33,389 bases of DNA from Mycobacterium sp. (lineage in GTDB: Bacteria; Actinomycetota; Actinomycetes; Mycobacteriales; Mycobacteriaceae), in NCBI GenBank assembly GCA_025965555.1, contig JAOPWT010000063.1:1-33389 (forward strand). The letters run 5' to 3'. Position 1 is the first letter of the stretch. Each line of letters starts with the position of its first letter. The notes beneath the pieces are model-generated. The model saw only the letters and a program-made list of their open reading frames with translations. It did not search any database and was not told the DNA's origin. Below are positions 26,729 to 33,389 of the stretch, one piece after another. Position numbers and translations under genes: made by a program.

Positions 26729-28246
26729 TTGACTGAGTTCGTCGCTGCGATCGACCAGGGCACCACGAGTACCCGGGCCATGATCTTCGATCACGACGGT
26801 GCCGAGGTGGGCAGGCATCAGCTCGAACACGAGCAGATCCTCCCGAAGGCGGGTTGGGTAGAGCACAACCCCGTCGAGATCTGGGAGCGGACCGCATCGG
26901 TGCTGACCTCCGTGCTCAACAACACGAAGCTGCAGGCGGGTGATCTCGCTGCGCTCGGCATCACCAATCAGCGTGAGACGGCACTGGTGTGGGATCGCAA
27001 GACCGGTAGGCCGTACTACAACGCGATCGTCTGGCAGGACACCCGCACCGACCGCATCGCCTCGGCGCTGGACCGCGACGGACGCGGTGACGTGATCAGG
27101 CGCAGGGCGGGCCTGCCGCCCGCGACGTACTTCTCCGGTGCCAAGGTGCAGTGGATTCTGGAGAACGTCGACGGCGTGCGCGAGGCCGCCGAGCGCGGGG
27201 ACGCCATCTTCGGCACCAGCGACAGCTGGGTGGTGTGGAACCTGACCGGGGGTCCGCGCGGTGGAGTGCACGTGACCGACGTGACCAACGCCAGCCGAAC
27301 CATGCTGATGGATCTGGAGACGCTCGACTGGGACGACGAGTTGTTGTCGTTCTTCGACATTCCGCGCCAGATGCTGCCCCGCATCGTGCCATCGTCGTCA
27401 CCAGAGCCATACGGCATGACGCTGGATACCGGCCCGGTCGGTGGTGAGGTTCCGGTCACGGGCATCCTGGGCGATCAGCAGGCGGCGATGGTTGGTCAGG
27501 TGTGCCTGGCGCCTGGCGAGGCCAAGAACACCTACGGCACCGGCAACTTCCTTCTGCTCAACACCGGCGAGAAGATCGTGCGCTCCGAGAACGGGTTGCT
27601 GACCACCGTGTGCTATCAGTTCGGTGACGCGAAACCCGTTTATGCGCTCGAGGGTTCGATCGCCGTCACCGGATCGGCCGTGCAGTGGCTGCGTGATCAG
27701 CTCGGCATCATCAGCGGCGCCGCTCAGAGCGAGTCACTCGCCAGGCAGGTCGAGGACAACGGAGGGGTCTACTTCGTGCCCGCCTTCTCCGGCTTGTTCG
27801 CACCCTACTGGCGCTCCGACGCGCGCGGTGCCATCGTCGGGTTGTCGCGCTTCAACACCAACGCGCACGTCGCACGGGCGACGTTGGAGGCTATCTGCTA
27901 TCAGAGCCGCGACGTCGTGGATGCCATGGAGGCGGATTCCGGTGTGCACCTTGAGGTCTTGAAGGTCGACGGCGGTATCACCGCGAACGATCTGTGCATG
28001 CAGATCCAGTCCGACGTGCTCGGTGTCGACGTGGTCAAGCCCGTCGTGGCGGAGACGACCGCACTGGGTGCCGCCTATGCGGCGGGTCTCGCGGTCGGCT
28101 TCTGGGACACCCTCGATGATCTGCGGGCCAACTGGCAGGAGGACAAGCGGTGGACGCCGACCTGGAGCGACGACCAGCGTGCCGCCGGCTACGAGGGGTG
28201 GCAGAAGGCGGTGCAACGCACGCTCGACTGGGTCGACGTGTCCTGA
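26729..28246 (+). CDS. glpK: Glycerol kinase
   Basis: GlpK, 505 residues, phosphorylates glycerol to glycerol-3-phosphate with ATP in the cytosol. It is a FGGY-family kinase: [13 protein letters not shown] (9-21), [56 protein letters not shown], the ATP-site block [18 protein letters not shown] and [15 protein letters not shown]. The start is TTG at 26729, supported by AAGGAG at 26718-26723 and the family N-terminus [13 protein letters not shown]. It follows glmM by 75 bases. In M. tuberculosis glpK lies elsewhere (Rv3696c), so this placement is a local difference. No GlpF or GlpD is adjacent. Confidence 0.97.
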   Translation: MTEFVAAIDQGTTSTRAMIFDHDGAEVGRHQLEHEQILPKAGWVEHNPVEIWERTASVLTSVLNNTKLQAGDLAALGITNQRETALVWDRKTGRPYYNAIVWQDTRTDRIASALDRDGRGDVIRRRAGLPPATYFSGAKVQWILENVDGVREAAERGDAIFGTSDSWVVWNLTGGPRGGVHVTDVTNASRTMLMDLETLDWDDELLSFFDIPRQMLPRIVPSSSPEPYGMTLDTGPVGGEVPVTGILGDQQAAMVGQVCLAPGEAKNTYGTGNFLLLNTGEKIVRSENGLLTTVCYQFGDAKPVYALEGSIAVTGSAVQWLRDQLGIISGAAQSESLARQVEDNGGVYFVPAFSGLFAPYWRSDARGAIVGLSRFNTNAHVARATLEAICYQSRDVVDAMEADSGVHLEVLKVDGGITANDLCMQIQSDVLGVDVVKPVVAETTALGAAYAAGLAVGFWDTLDDLRANWQEDKRWTPTWSDDQRAAGYEGWQKAVQRTLDWVDVS

Positions 28247-28303
28247 GTTGTCATCGGGCTCATCAGCGCCACCCGTTCGCGGATCTGGCCGGCCTTGGCA
28301 GGA

Positions 28304-28321
28304 ACCTCGCCGAGTCGAGGT
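28304..28321 (+). other. Hairpin downstream of glpK
   Basis: ACCTCG (28304-28309) pairs with CGAGGT (28316-28321) around CCGAGT. It lies in the 112-base gap after glpK. A weak terminator or processing site is possible. Confidence 0.3.
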
Positions 28322-28358
28322 GGGAACCGGACGGGCGTCCGCTGCGTCGTAACTCGGC

Positions 28359-28664
28359 ATGGGAGAAAATGAGTCCGCGCACGTCGACGTCGGAGTGCTT
28401 CTCGACGTCGCAGGCCGATACGACGCGGTCGCCGATGTCGTCGATGGGCTCGCCCGCACCCATCTGAACCGGCTGACCTTCGACGGTGCGGTCGCCGGTC
28501 GCGAGCACGCCGCCCGCGGAGACGCGCTCCGGCGTGCCGTCGACGACGTCGTCGACCAGATGTACATGTGGGCCAGGGCGATGCGTGAAATAGCCTCCGC
28601 GCTAAGGGTTTCCGCCGCTCGTTACGTCGACGTGGATGCCCGCGGCGCGGTTCGGCTGGGGTGA
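28359..28664 (+). CDS. EspC-like small type VII secretion target (Rv3440c-like)
   Basis: A 101-residue protein with the helical pattern of the EspC / ESX-excreted family. HVDVGVLLDVAGRYDAVADVVDG (8-30) is followed by FDGAVAGREHAARGDALRRAV (41-61) and WARAMREIASALRVSAARY (71-89). Right after the second helix comes Y89-VDV-D93, a YxxxD motif of the type VII export signal. M. tuberculosis Rv3440c (about 103 residues) has the same size and position. The stop overlaps the GTG of the next gene (GTGA). The ATG at 28359 has no clear ribosome binding site, so the start is uncertain. Role as a secreted protein is inferred. Confidence 0.75.
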   Translation: MGENESAHVDVGVLLDVAGRYDAVADVVDGLARTHLNRLTFDGAVAGREHAARGDALRRAVDDVVDQMYMWARAMREIASALRVSAARYVDVDARGAVRLG

Positions 28665-30031
28665 CGGTGGCCAACCCGTACGACGTCGCCGCACGGCTCG
28701 CCGAGGGACGGCCGGTCATCGACGACGTCGAAGAGTATGTCGCGGCGTGTCGTCTTCTCGACTATCAGCATGCCGAACTGACCGCGCACTCCGCGCAGGT
28801 GCGTGACTGGTACGCAGGCGAGGAGGGCATGGATCTGCGAGCCCTGGACGCCGACCACGCCGCCCTGTCCGTCGCGGCGTCGGCTGCCGAGGACGCGGCT
28901 CGGTTGCAGACCGACCTGGTCGCCGAGCTCTCCGCGGCGTGGTCCGGTCGAGGTGCGGTCGCTGCGCACGAATTCGTTTGGCGCAGCGGCCAAGCGGCGA
29001 CCGCGGTCGGTGTGGCGGTGCGGACGGCCGCGGACGCGGTGGCGACGCTTCGGGACGCCCTATGGCAAGCGGTCGACGCGAAGGTGCTCGCGACCGAGGC
29101 CGTCGATGCCGCGCAGCAGCCGCAGCGCGCCGAGTGGCTGGCCGCGGCCAAGACGGTGACGAGTGGGGCTGGCGACCTGGCGGCGGCCAGCGAACTGATC
29201 GAGCTTCAGGTCAAACCGTTCGTCGACCTCGACGTCGGGTCGCGGTGGGTGGCCGCGATGCGAGCCGCCAACTCGGCCATCGACGCGGCCTACGGCGCGG
29301 CGATCGCGGGCACGACCACAGCACCGCCTGCGGTGTTCGGCGTGCCTGGCGAGCTTGGTCCTCGCGCCGAGTCGTCGGGACACCCGTGGCCGAGGGGCGG
29401 CCGCGACACAACGGCGGCTCCCGTTCCGACCAGTCGGGCGGCGGCCGTCGGATCGGCTCCAGCCCCGGCGGCTCCCGTCGTCGCACCGCCCGCCGTCGCG
29501 CCGGCCGCCGCTCCTGCCTCCCTCGCCGAGGCAGCACCGCTACCGCCCACGCCCGCGCCGCTCGCCGCTCCGCCTGCGATGCCCTCGATGCCGTCGGCGC
29601 CGTCCCTTGGTGATCTCGGCGCGGGCGCGTCCACCCCCGGCTCGGGCCTCTCGGGGTTCGGGCAGCAGTTGGCCGATCTGATCGGCGGGTTGGTCGGATC
29701 AGCCGACGGCGGACTCTCCGATGCCGCCGACACATCCGAGCCGGACGAGCCTGACGCCGACCTCGACACGAAGACTGACGACCCCGTCGCCGACGAGGCA
29801 GACGGGAAGGTCGATGAGGCCGAAGAAGTCGCAGAGTCAGAGGCACAACCGGCCGAGGAGGTCGCCGATGAGCCGGTGCCAGAGCAGTCTGCTCCGCTGG
29901 CCGAGCCGGTCCCGGCACCGATACCGGAACCCGAACCGACCCCGGCACCGCTGCCACCGGAGCCGCCAGCCGCTCCGCAGGCCACGCCGTGCGAGATCGC
30001 CGCGGACGAACTCCCGCAGGTGGGGGAGTAG
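28661..30031 (+). CDS. Ala/Pro-rich WXG-containing protein (Rv3439c-like), putative type VII partner/effector
   Basis: A 456-residue protein starting at a GTG that overlaps the previous stop. The N-terminal 215 residues are alpha-helical and Ala-rich, with W94-S-G96 in a possible helix turn (ELSAAWSGRGAVAA), as in PE/PPE/Esx-like or EspB-like proteins. Residues about 220-330 are Ala/Pro-rich, followed by GDLGAGASTPGSGLSGFGQQLADLIGGLV, an acidic Asp/Glu/Ala stretch (about 350-410) and a Pro-rich tail. There is no signal peptide. M. tuberculosis Rv3439c is likewise an Ala/Pro-rich protein of about 467 residues. Coupled to an EspC-like gene, it resembles an EspA/EspC-type pair in arrangement; the function is not known. 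Confidence 0.75.
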   Translation: MTVANPYDVAARLAEGRPVIDDVEEYVAACRLLDYQHAELTAHSAQVRDWYAGEEGMDLRALDADHAALSVAASAAEDAARLQTDLVAELSAAWSGRGAVAAHEFVWRSGQAATAVGVAVRTAADAVATLRDALWQAVDAKVLATEAVDAAQQPQRAEWLAAAKTVTSGAGDLAAASELIELQVKPFVDLDVGSRWVAAMRAANSAIDAAYGAAIAGTTTAPPAVFGVPGELGPRAESSGHPWPRGGRDTTAAPVPTSRAAAVGSAPAPAAPVVAPPAVAPAAAPASLAEAAPLPPTPAPLAAPPAMPSMPSAPSLGDLGAGASTPGSGLSGFGQQLADLIGGLVGSADGGLSDAADTSEPDEPDADLDTKTDDPVADEADGKVDEAEEVAESEAQPAEEVADEPVPEQSAPLAEPVPAPIPEPEPTPAPLPPEPPAAPQATPCEIAADELPQVGE

Positions 30032-30085
30032 CGTCCGCGCCCACCCCTTCTCGGCCGAAGTTTCGGACGGAAGGCCTGGTGGCGG

Positions 30086-30961
30086 TCAGATCGTCTGATC
30101 GCGGCACACCAGCGCCGCGGTGACGAACTCATCGCGCACCGAGTCGGCCGTGGCGGCATCCCAGATCAGCGTGACGCGACCGGGTGGAATGTCATCGATC
30201 GGCACCACGCAGACGTCGGGACGGCGGTAGAACGCGGTCGCCGACCGCGGCAGTATGGCGAAACCCTCATGGGCCGCCACGCGTTCGAGCTTTTCCTCCA
30301 TGGTGCAGGCGGTGTTGCGGACGGCGCGCCGCTGCTCGGGTGTCGCGATGGCGTACCACTCCGGCACGGTGGCCGGATCCTGGAGCAGGCGATGGGACGC
30401 GAGGTCGGCCAGCAGCAATGCCGATCGCGATGCGAGTGGATCGTCGGCGGCCAGCAGTGCATCCCTCGGTTCCTGCAGCAGGGCGGCCGTCCCGAGGCCG
30501 CGGTGGTCGATGGGCTCCCGCGCGTAGACCACGTCGAGCCGGCGGCTCAGTACGGCCTCGATCTGGTCAGCCCAGCCGACCGGGGTCACCTCGGCGCGGT
30601 GGCTCGGGTCCGATGCCTCGAAGGTGCGCACGGCGGTGGTGGCCAACAGGCCGGGCATCACGCCGATCCGCATCACCCGGGTTGGAGCAGCGGCACGGGA
30701 AAGGCGCTCGCGCAACGACTTCGACTCCGACAGCAGGAAGCGGGCATCGTTGAGCAGTTGCGCGCCCGCCTCTGTGAGGCTGGTGCCGCGGGTATCCCTG
30801 ACCAGTAGGCGAACGCCTAGGTCGTCTTCGAAGGACTTGATCTGGCGGGACAGCACGGGCTGCGCGATGTGCAGCCGCTGGGCGGCCCGCCCGAAGTTCA
30901 GTTCCTCGGCGACGGCGACGAAGTACCGCAACTTGCGCATGTCGAGGTCGGCGCTGGTCAT
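30086..30961 (-). CDS. LysR-family transcriptional regulator
   Basis: An LTTR of about 291 residues from the ATG at 30961. The winged helix-turn-helix is at the N-terminus (MRKLRYFVAVAEELNFGRAAQRLHIAQPVLSRQIKSFE, about 8-45, then GVRLLVRDTRGTSLTEAG). A substrate-binding domain follows from about residue 92 (MRIGVMPGLLATTAVRTFEA). An ATG at 30940 would trim seven residues. An upstream start at 31033 would run into the divergent gene and is unlikely. It diverges from the SDR gene across 70 bases containing a perfect LysR box, so it probably controls that gene and itself. The inducer is unknown. Confidence 0.92.
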   Translation of the reverse strand: MTSADLDMRKLRYFVAVAEELNFGRAAQRLHIAQPVLSRQIKSFEDDLGVRLLVRDTRGTSLTEAGAQLLNDARFLLSESKSLRERLSRAAAPTRVMRIGVMPGLLATTAVRTFEASDPSHRAEVTPVGWADQIEAVLSRRLDVVYAREPIDHRGLGTAALLQEPRDALLAADDPLASRSALLLADLASHRLLQDPATVPEWYAIATPEQRRAVRNTACTMEEKLERVAAHEGFAILPRSATAFYRRPDVCVVPIDDIPPGRVTLIWDAATADSVRDEFVTAALVCRDQTI

Positions 30962-30974
30962 ACCCCAAGGGTAT
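30960..30974. promoter_or_regulatory. LysR-type T-N11-A operator palindrome
   Basis: ATACCC-CAA-GGGTAT is a perfect 15-bp inverted repeat containing T-N11-A (30961-30973), the LysR consensus. It overlaps the regulator's own ATG at 30959-30961 and lies 58 bases before the divergent SDR gene. This predicts autoregulation plus control of the SDR. Confidence 0.65.
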
Positions 30975-31031
30975 CGCCACGCGACGAAAAGGGTCTTGGA
31001 CGGATGCGCCCGACGCGCGGACCGTGGAGTC

Positions 31032-31748
31032 ATGAGCCTTCAGAACACGAACGTCCTCGTCATCGGTGGCACCTCGGGCATCGGCCTCGGCGTCGCCCGC
31101 GCCGTTGCCGAGCGTGGCGCCACTCCGATCGTGGTGTCCCGGCGGCAGTCCAGCGTCGATCGGGCACTGGCCGAACTTCCCGAGGGAGCCCGCGGGGCCA
31201 CCATCGACCTCAGCGACTCTGGCGCGCTGAACCGCCTCGCCGACGAGTTCGGCGACGTCGATCATCTGGTGTACACCGCGGGCGAGTCACTCGAGTTGGC
31301 GCAACTGGCCGACCTGACCCCCGAGATCATCACCGGGTTCCTACAAACGCGGTTCATCGGCGCACTGAGCGCGGTGAGGGTGTTCGGGCCCCGCCTCCGT
31401 GCGGGCGGATCGGTGACGCTGACCAGTGGTACCGCGGCGTGGCAGCCGGGATTCGGGGCACTTCCGGTCAGCCTGTGCGGCGCGATGAACGCCCTGACGA
31501 CGGCACTTGCAGTCGAACTGGCACCCATCCGCGTCAATGCCGTCGCACCTGGCGTGATCCGCACCCCGCTGTGGGATTCGATGTCCGAGGCCGACCGGAC
31601 CGCGTTGTATGACCAAGAGGCGCAACGAATCCCACTCGGCCGCATCGGCGAGGTCGGCGACGCCGCACGTGCCTACGTCTACTGCATGGAGCAGACCTTC
31701 AGCACCGGCACGGTGCTCAGCGTCGAGGGCGGCGCCCTGCTCGTCTAG
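31032..31748 (+). CDS. SDR-family protein lacking the YxxxK catalytic pair
   Basis: A 238-residue Rossmann-fold protein. The cofactor motif GGTSGIG is at 12-18 and R37-R38 after beta-2 (VVSRR) suggests NADP preference. A conserved serine (S132, TLTSGT) and the C-terminal block ALAVELAPIRVNAVAPGVIRTPLW are as in SDRs. Where SDRs have YxxxK the alignment gives P145...C149 (ALPVSLCGAMNAL), so normal carbonyl reduction is doubtful. A subgroup of such YxxxK-less SDRs exists in actinobacteria. GGAG precedes the ATG at 31032. Likely regulated by the divergent LysR protein. It ends one base before the stop of the convergent F420 oxidoreductase. Confidence 0.88.
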   Translation: MSLQNTNVLVIGGTSGIGLGVARAVAERGATPIVVSRRQSSVDRALAELPEGARGATIDLSDSGALNRLADEFGDVDHLVYTAGESLELAQLADLTPEIITGFLQTRFIGALSAVRVFGPRLRAGGSVTLTSGTAAWQPGFGALPVSLCGAMNALTTALAVELAPIRVNAVAPGVIRTPLWDSMSEADRTALYDQEAQRIPLGRIGEVGDAARAYVYCMEQTFSTGTVLSVEGGALLV

Positions 31749-31749
31749 C

Positions 31750-32790
31750 TCAGTGCGCGAGGGCGACGAGTTCCTCGCAGAACCTGACGGACTCGCGGTC
31801 GTCGCCGGAGAGCGGGTGCACCAGCATGGTGGTAACGCCGGCTTCGGCGTAGGCAGCCAATCGCTCCTTGACGAAACCGGCTGGGCCGATCAGCGATACG
31901 TTGCGCACCAACTCGTCGGGCACCGCGGCGATGGCCTCTTCCTTCTCGCCCGCCAGATACAGATCCTGAATGTGGTCGGCGACCTCGCCGAACCCGTAGC
32001 GGGTGGCCAGGTTGTGGTAGAAGTTCTTGCCGCGGGCGCCCATGCCGCCGATGTACAGCGCCAGTTGGGGTTTCGCCCACGACAGCCGGTCGTCCACGTC
32101 GTCGCCGATGGCCAGGCTGGCCGAGACCATGACGTCGAGCGGGCCGAGTGCGGGATCGCGCTTCGCGGCCCCGGCGCGCAGCGCGTCACCCCAGACGTCG
32201 TCGGCCTTCTCGGGGTAGTAGAACACCGGCTGCCAGCCCTCGGCGATCTCCGCGGTCAGTTGGACGTTCTGCGGTCCGAGCGCGGCGATGGTAATCGGAA
32301 TACGTTCGCGGACAGGGTGATTGATTAGCTTCAGCGGCTTGCCCAGCCCCGTGCCCCGGTCGGCGGCCAGGGGCACCTGGTAGTACTTGCCGTCGAACTG
32401 GACCTTCTCGCGCCGCCAGACTTGGCGGCAGATCTCGACGACTTCGCGGGTACGACCCATCGGCGCGTCGAACGGAACGCCGTGGAAGCCCTCGACGACC
32501 TGGGGGCCGGAGGTGCCGATGCCGAGCCGGAACCGTCCGTCGGAGACGTAGTCGACGCCCGCTGCCGTCATCGCCAGGAGCGTCGGCGTGCGGCTGTAGA
32601 TCGGGACGACGCCGGAGCCCAACTCCATCGTCGATGTCTTGGCCGCGAGGTAGCCCAGCTGGCTGATCGCATCGTAGGAGTAAGCCTCGGCGACCAGCGC
32701 GATGTCGACACCGCACTTCTCGAGTTCGATCACCTGATCGGCTGCCTCGCGGAAGCCGCTGGCATAGCTCAGGAAGATTCCGGTGCGCAT
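31750..32790 (-). CDS. LLM class F420-dependent oxidoreductase (Rv3520c-like)
   Basis: A 346-residue luciferase-like TIM-barrel enzyme. MRTGIFLSYASGFREAADQV, the AEAYSYDAISQLGYLAAKT and GSGVVPIYSRTPTLLAMTAAGVDYVSDGRFRLGIGTSGPQVVEGFHG segments and ITIAALGPQNVQLTAEIAEGW match the F420 family modelled on Rv3520c (TIGR03559). Rv3520c lies in the cholesterol-catabolism region of M. tuberculosis; this copy is elsewhere, so function may differ. It differs clearly from the Rv3463-type pair at the left end of the window. The ATG at 32790 has no ribosome binding site but a TATAAC six bases upstream, so translation is probably leaderless. Confidence 0.92.
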   Translation of the reverse strand: MRTGIFLSYASGFREAADQVIELEKCGVDIALVAEAYSYDAISQLGYLAAKTSTMELGSGVVPIYSRTPTLLAMTAAGVDYVSDGRFRLGIGTSGPQVVEGFHGVPFDAPMGRTREVVEICRQVWRREKVQFDGKYYQVPLAADRGTGLGKPLKLINHPVRERIPITIAALGPQNVQLTAEIAEGWQPVFYYPEKADDVWGDALRAGAAKRDPALGPLDVMVSASLAIGDDVDDRLSWAKPQLALYIGGMGARGKNFYHNLATRYGFGEVADHIQDLYLAGEKEEAIAAVPDELVRNVSLIGPAGFVKERLAAYAEAGVTTMLVHPLSGDDRESVRFCEELVALAH

Positions 32791-32796
32791 CCGGCA

Positions 32797-32802
32797 GTTA
32801 TA
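32797..32802 (-). promoter_or_regulatory. -10 element (TATAAC) giving a leaderless transcript
   Basis: On the minus strand TATAAC is followed by six bases (TGCCGG) and then the ATG at 32790. The expected transcription start therefore coincides with the A of the start codon. Confidence 0.6.
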
Positions 32803-32809
32803 TCACCAT

Positions 32810-32823
32810 CAACCAGTTGGTTG
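32810..32823. promoter_or_regulatory. CAACCA-GT-TGGTTG operator palindrome (TetR-like)
   Basis: Perfect 6-bp arms with a 2-bp spacer, lying seven bases upstream of the -10 and covering the spacer/-35 region of the leaderless promoter. The pattern resembles operators of TetR-family regulators of lipid genes in actinobacteria. No TetR gene is in the window. Confidence 0.55.
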
Positions 32824-33237
32824 GGAACCGGGGTGTCGTGGGTGCTGCAGGATGCAGCGCTGCTCAGTCGGGAACTGGTTCAGGTCGGCGATCTGCCTGA
32901 GACAGGGCGTGGATTGCCGTTGGGCGGCTGGTCGCCCTCAACAAGTCTTTGCGCACCCGCTTCCTAGGTGAACGTTCTGTGCAGTAAATTGCGCTGCGTA
33001 TTCACACTTGGCGTCTACTCATCAGGAACGAGATATTCAACACTTAAATCGTACGTAGCCATTCCGACATAAGACGCCCGCGGTCAGGCACACCCTGAAC
33101 GCACCGAAGAAGCTTCGTCGACTGGAACTCGTCCGTTCTCGCTGCTGCCCATCGCGGGCCGACGGGCCGGTCGGCTCTGACATCGCCGAATCTCCCTAGG
33201 CCGCAAGAACTTCATGACACAGGATGGGAGTCACCCG

Positions 33238-33389
33238 ATGGTCGACCATACAGGCGCGACACAGCAACCCGGCCTCCGTGACGCCCGGTTGGGGCGGCGG
33301 CAGTTTTTGGTGGCGGCGGCGGTGGGGGCTGCGGCGGTGGGTGGCGTGGCGGGGTTGGCGGCGTGTGGTGGGGGTGGTGGTTCGGGGTC
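33238..33389 (+). CDS. Tat-exported lipoprotein, N-terminus only (probable substrate-binding protein)
   Basis: The first 50 residues are visible before the window edge. They contain a twin-arginine motif (GRRQFL), a hydrophobic core rich in Ala, Val and Gly, and the lipobox LAAC followed by a Gly/Ser linker. The product should be exported folded by Tat and lipid-anchored on the outer face of the membrane. Many such mycobacterial proteins are ABC-transporter solute-binding lipoproteins, but the mature domain is not visible. The ATG at 33238 follows GGGAG at a good distance; an in-frame ATG at 33214 is the alternative. From about 33296 the coding strand is almost purely G and T with few C, unlike its neighbours. 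Confidence 0.75.
   Translation, partial: MVDHTGATQQPGLRDARLGRRQFLVAAAVGAAAVGGVAGLAACGGGGGSG

Larger units (their letters stand above)
32791..33237. other. 447-base non-coding stretch before the Tat lipoprotein gene
   Basis: No supported gene. At the left are the promoter and operator of the oxidoreductase. From about 32990 to 33070 it is unusually AT-rich for this genome. TTGGCG (33008-33013) and GATATT (33032-33037), 18 bases apart, are a possible rightward promoter with a leader of about 190 bases. TCAGG/CCTGA (33084-33098) and GCCGAC/GTCGGC (33158-33175) are small inverted repeats in that leader. I recognise no riboswitch. Confidence 0.5.

Noticed and set aside
25304-27271. 655-codon minus-strand frame opposite glmM and glpK
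   Set aside because: Fully antisense to two certain enzyme genes, no recognisable domain.
28661-30031. Possible PPE protein
   Set aside because: No N-terminal Pro-Pro-Glu and no PPE-type domain; the WSG and Ala-rich helices fit an Esp/WXG-like protein better, so PPE was not assigned.
32422-32967. 181-codon plus-strand frame reaching into the right intergenic region
   Set aside because: Mostly antisense to the F420 oxidoreductase, no ribosome binding site or homology.
32990-33237. Riboswitch or small RNA in the AT-richer leader before the Tat lipoprotein
   Set aside because: Two small inverted repeats are present, but no conserved riboswitch core could be recognised.

Overview
The window is a high-GC chromosomal segment of a mycobacterium, most likely a fast-growing Mycolicibacterium-type species. 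Three things support this: the block infA-rpmJ-rpsM-rpsK-rpsD-rpoA-rplQ-truA followed by cutinases and the ESX-4 type VII secretion locus; several F420-dependent oxidoreductases; and protein sequences that align by eye, end to end, with remembered M. tuberculosis EsxU, EsxT, MycP4 and L13. The gene order matches M. tuberculosis Rv3464 (rmlB) to about Rv3439c, with local additions and losses. I saw no tRNA, rRNA, CRISPR array or insertion sequence.

Layout. 1-5590 (minus strand): a run of five close-packed genes. A response regulator fused to a thioredoxin-reductase-like flavoprotein is followed by a histidine kinase with an N-terminal cyclic-nucleotide-binding-type domain, two tandem paralogous LLM/F420 oxidoreductases, and the start of rmlB, which runs off the left edge. 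5600-10517 (plus strand): the infA/alpha operon (IF-1, L36, S13, S11, S4, RNA polymerase alpha, L17) and truA, with hairpins before rpsM and over the truA start codon. 10514-13648 (minus strand): three secreted cutinase-like hydrolases and an EamA transporter, which diverges from a CGNR zinc-finger regulator.

14350-23878: the ESX-4 locus. eccB4 (+), mycP4 and eccD4 (-), and eccC4, an Rv3446c-like gene, esxU and esxT (+) would form a minimal type VII secretion machine with its substrate pair; no eccE is present here. 24265-28246: rplM-rpsI (L13, S9), glmM (peptidoglycan precursor synthesis) and an unexpectedly placed glpK. 28359-30031: a translationally coupled pair resembling an EspC-type type VII substrate and an Ala/Pro-rich WXG-containing partner (Rv3440c/Rv3439c-like), possible extra clients of a type VII system.

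30086-33389: a LysR regulator diverges from a short-chain dehydrogenase-like gene, with a perfect LysR-type palindrome over the regulator's start codon. Next come an Rv3520c-like F420 oxidoreductase with an apparently leaderless, operator-overlapped promoter, a 447-bp non-coding stretch, and the start of a Tat-exported lipoprotein cut by the right edge.

The most unusual items are the CxxC-less receiver-glutaredoxin-like-TrxR-like fusion with its kinase, the RNA structures in the ribosomal operon, the putative type VII substrate pair beside ESX-4, and two clean operator palindromes.
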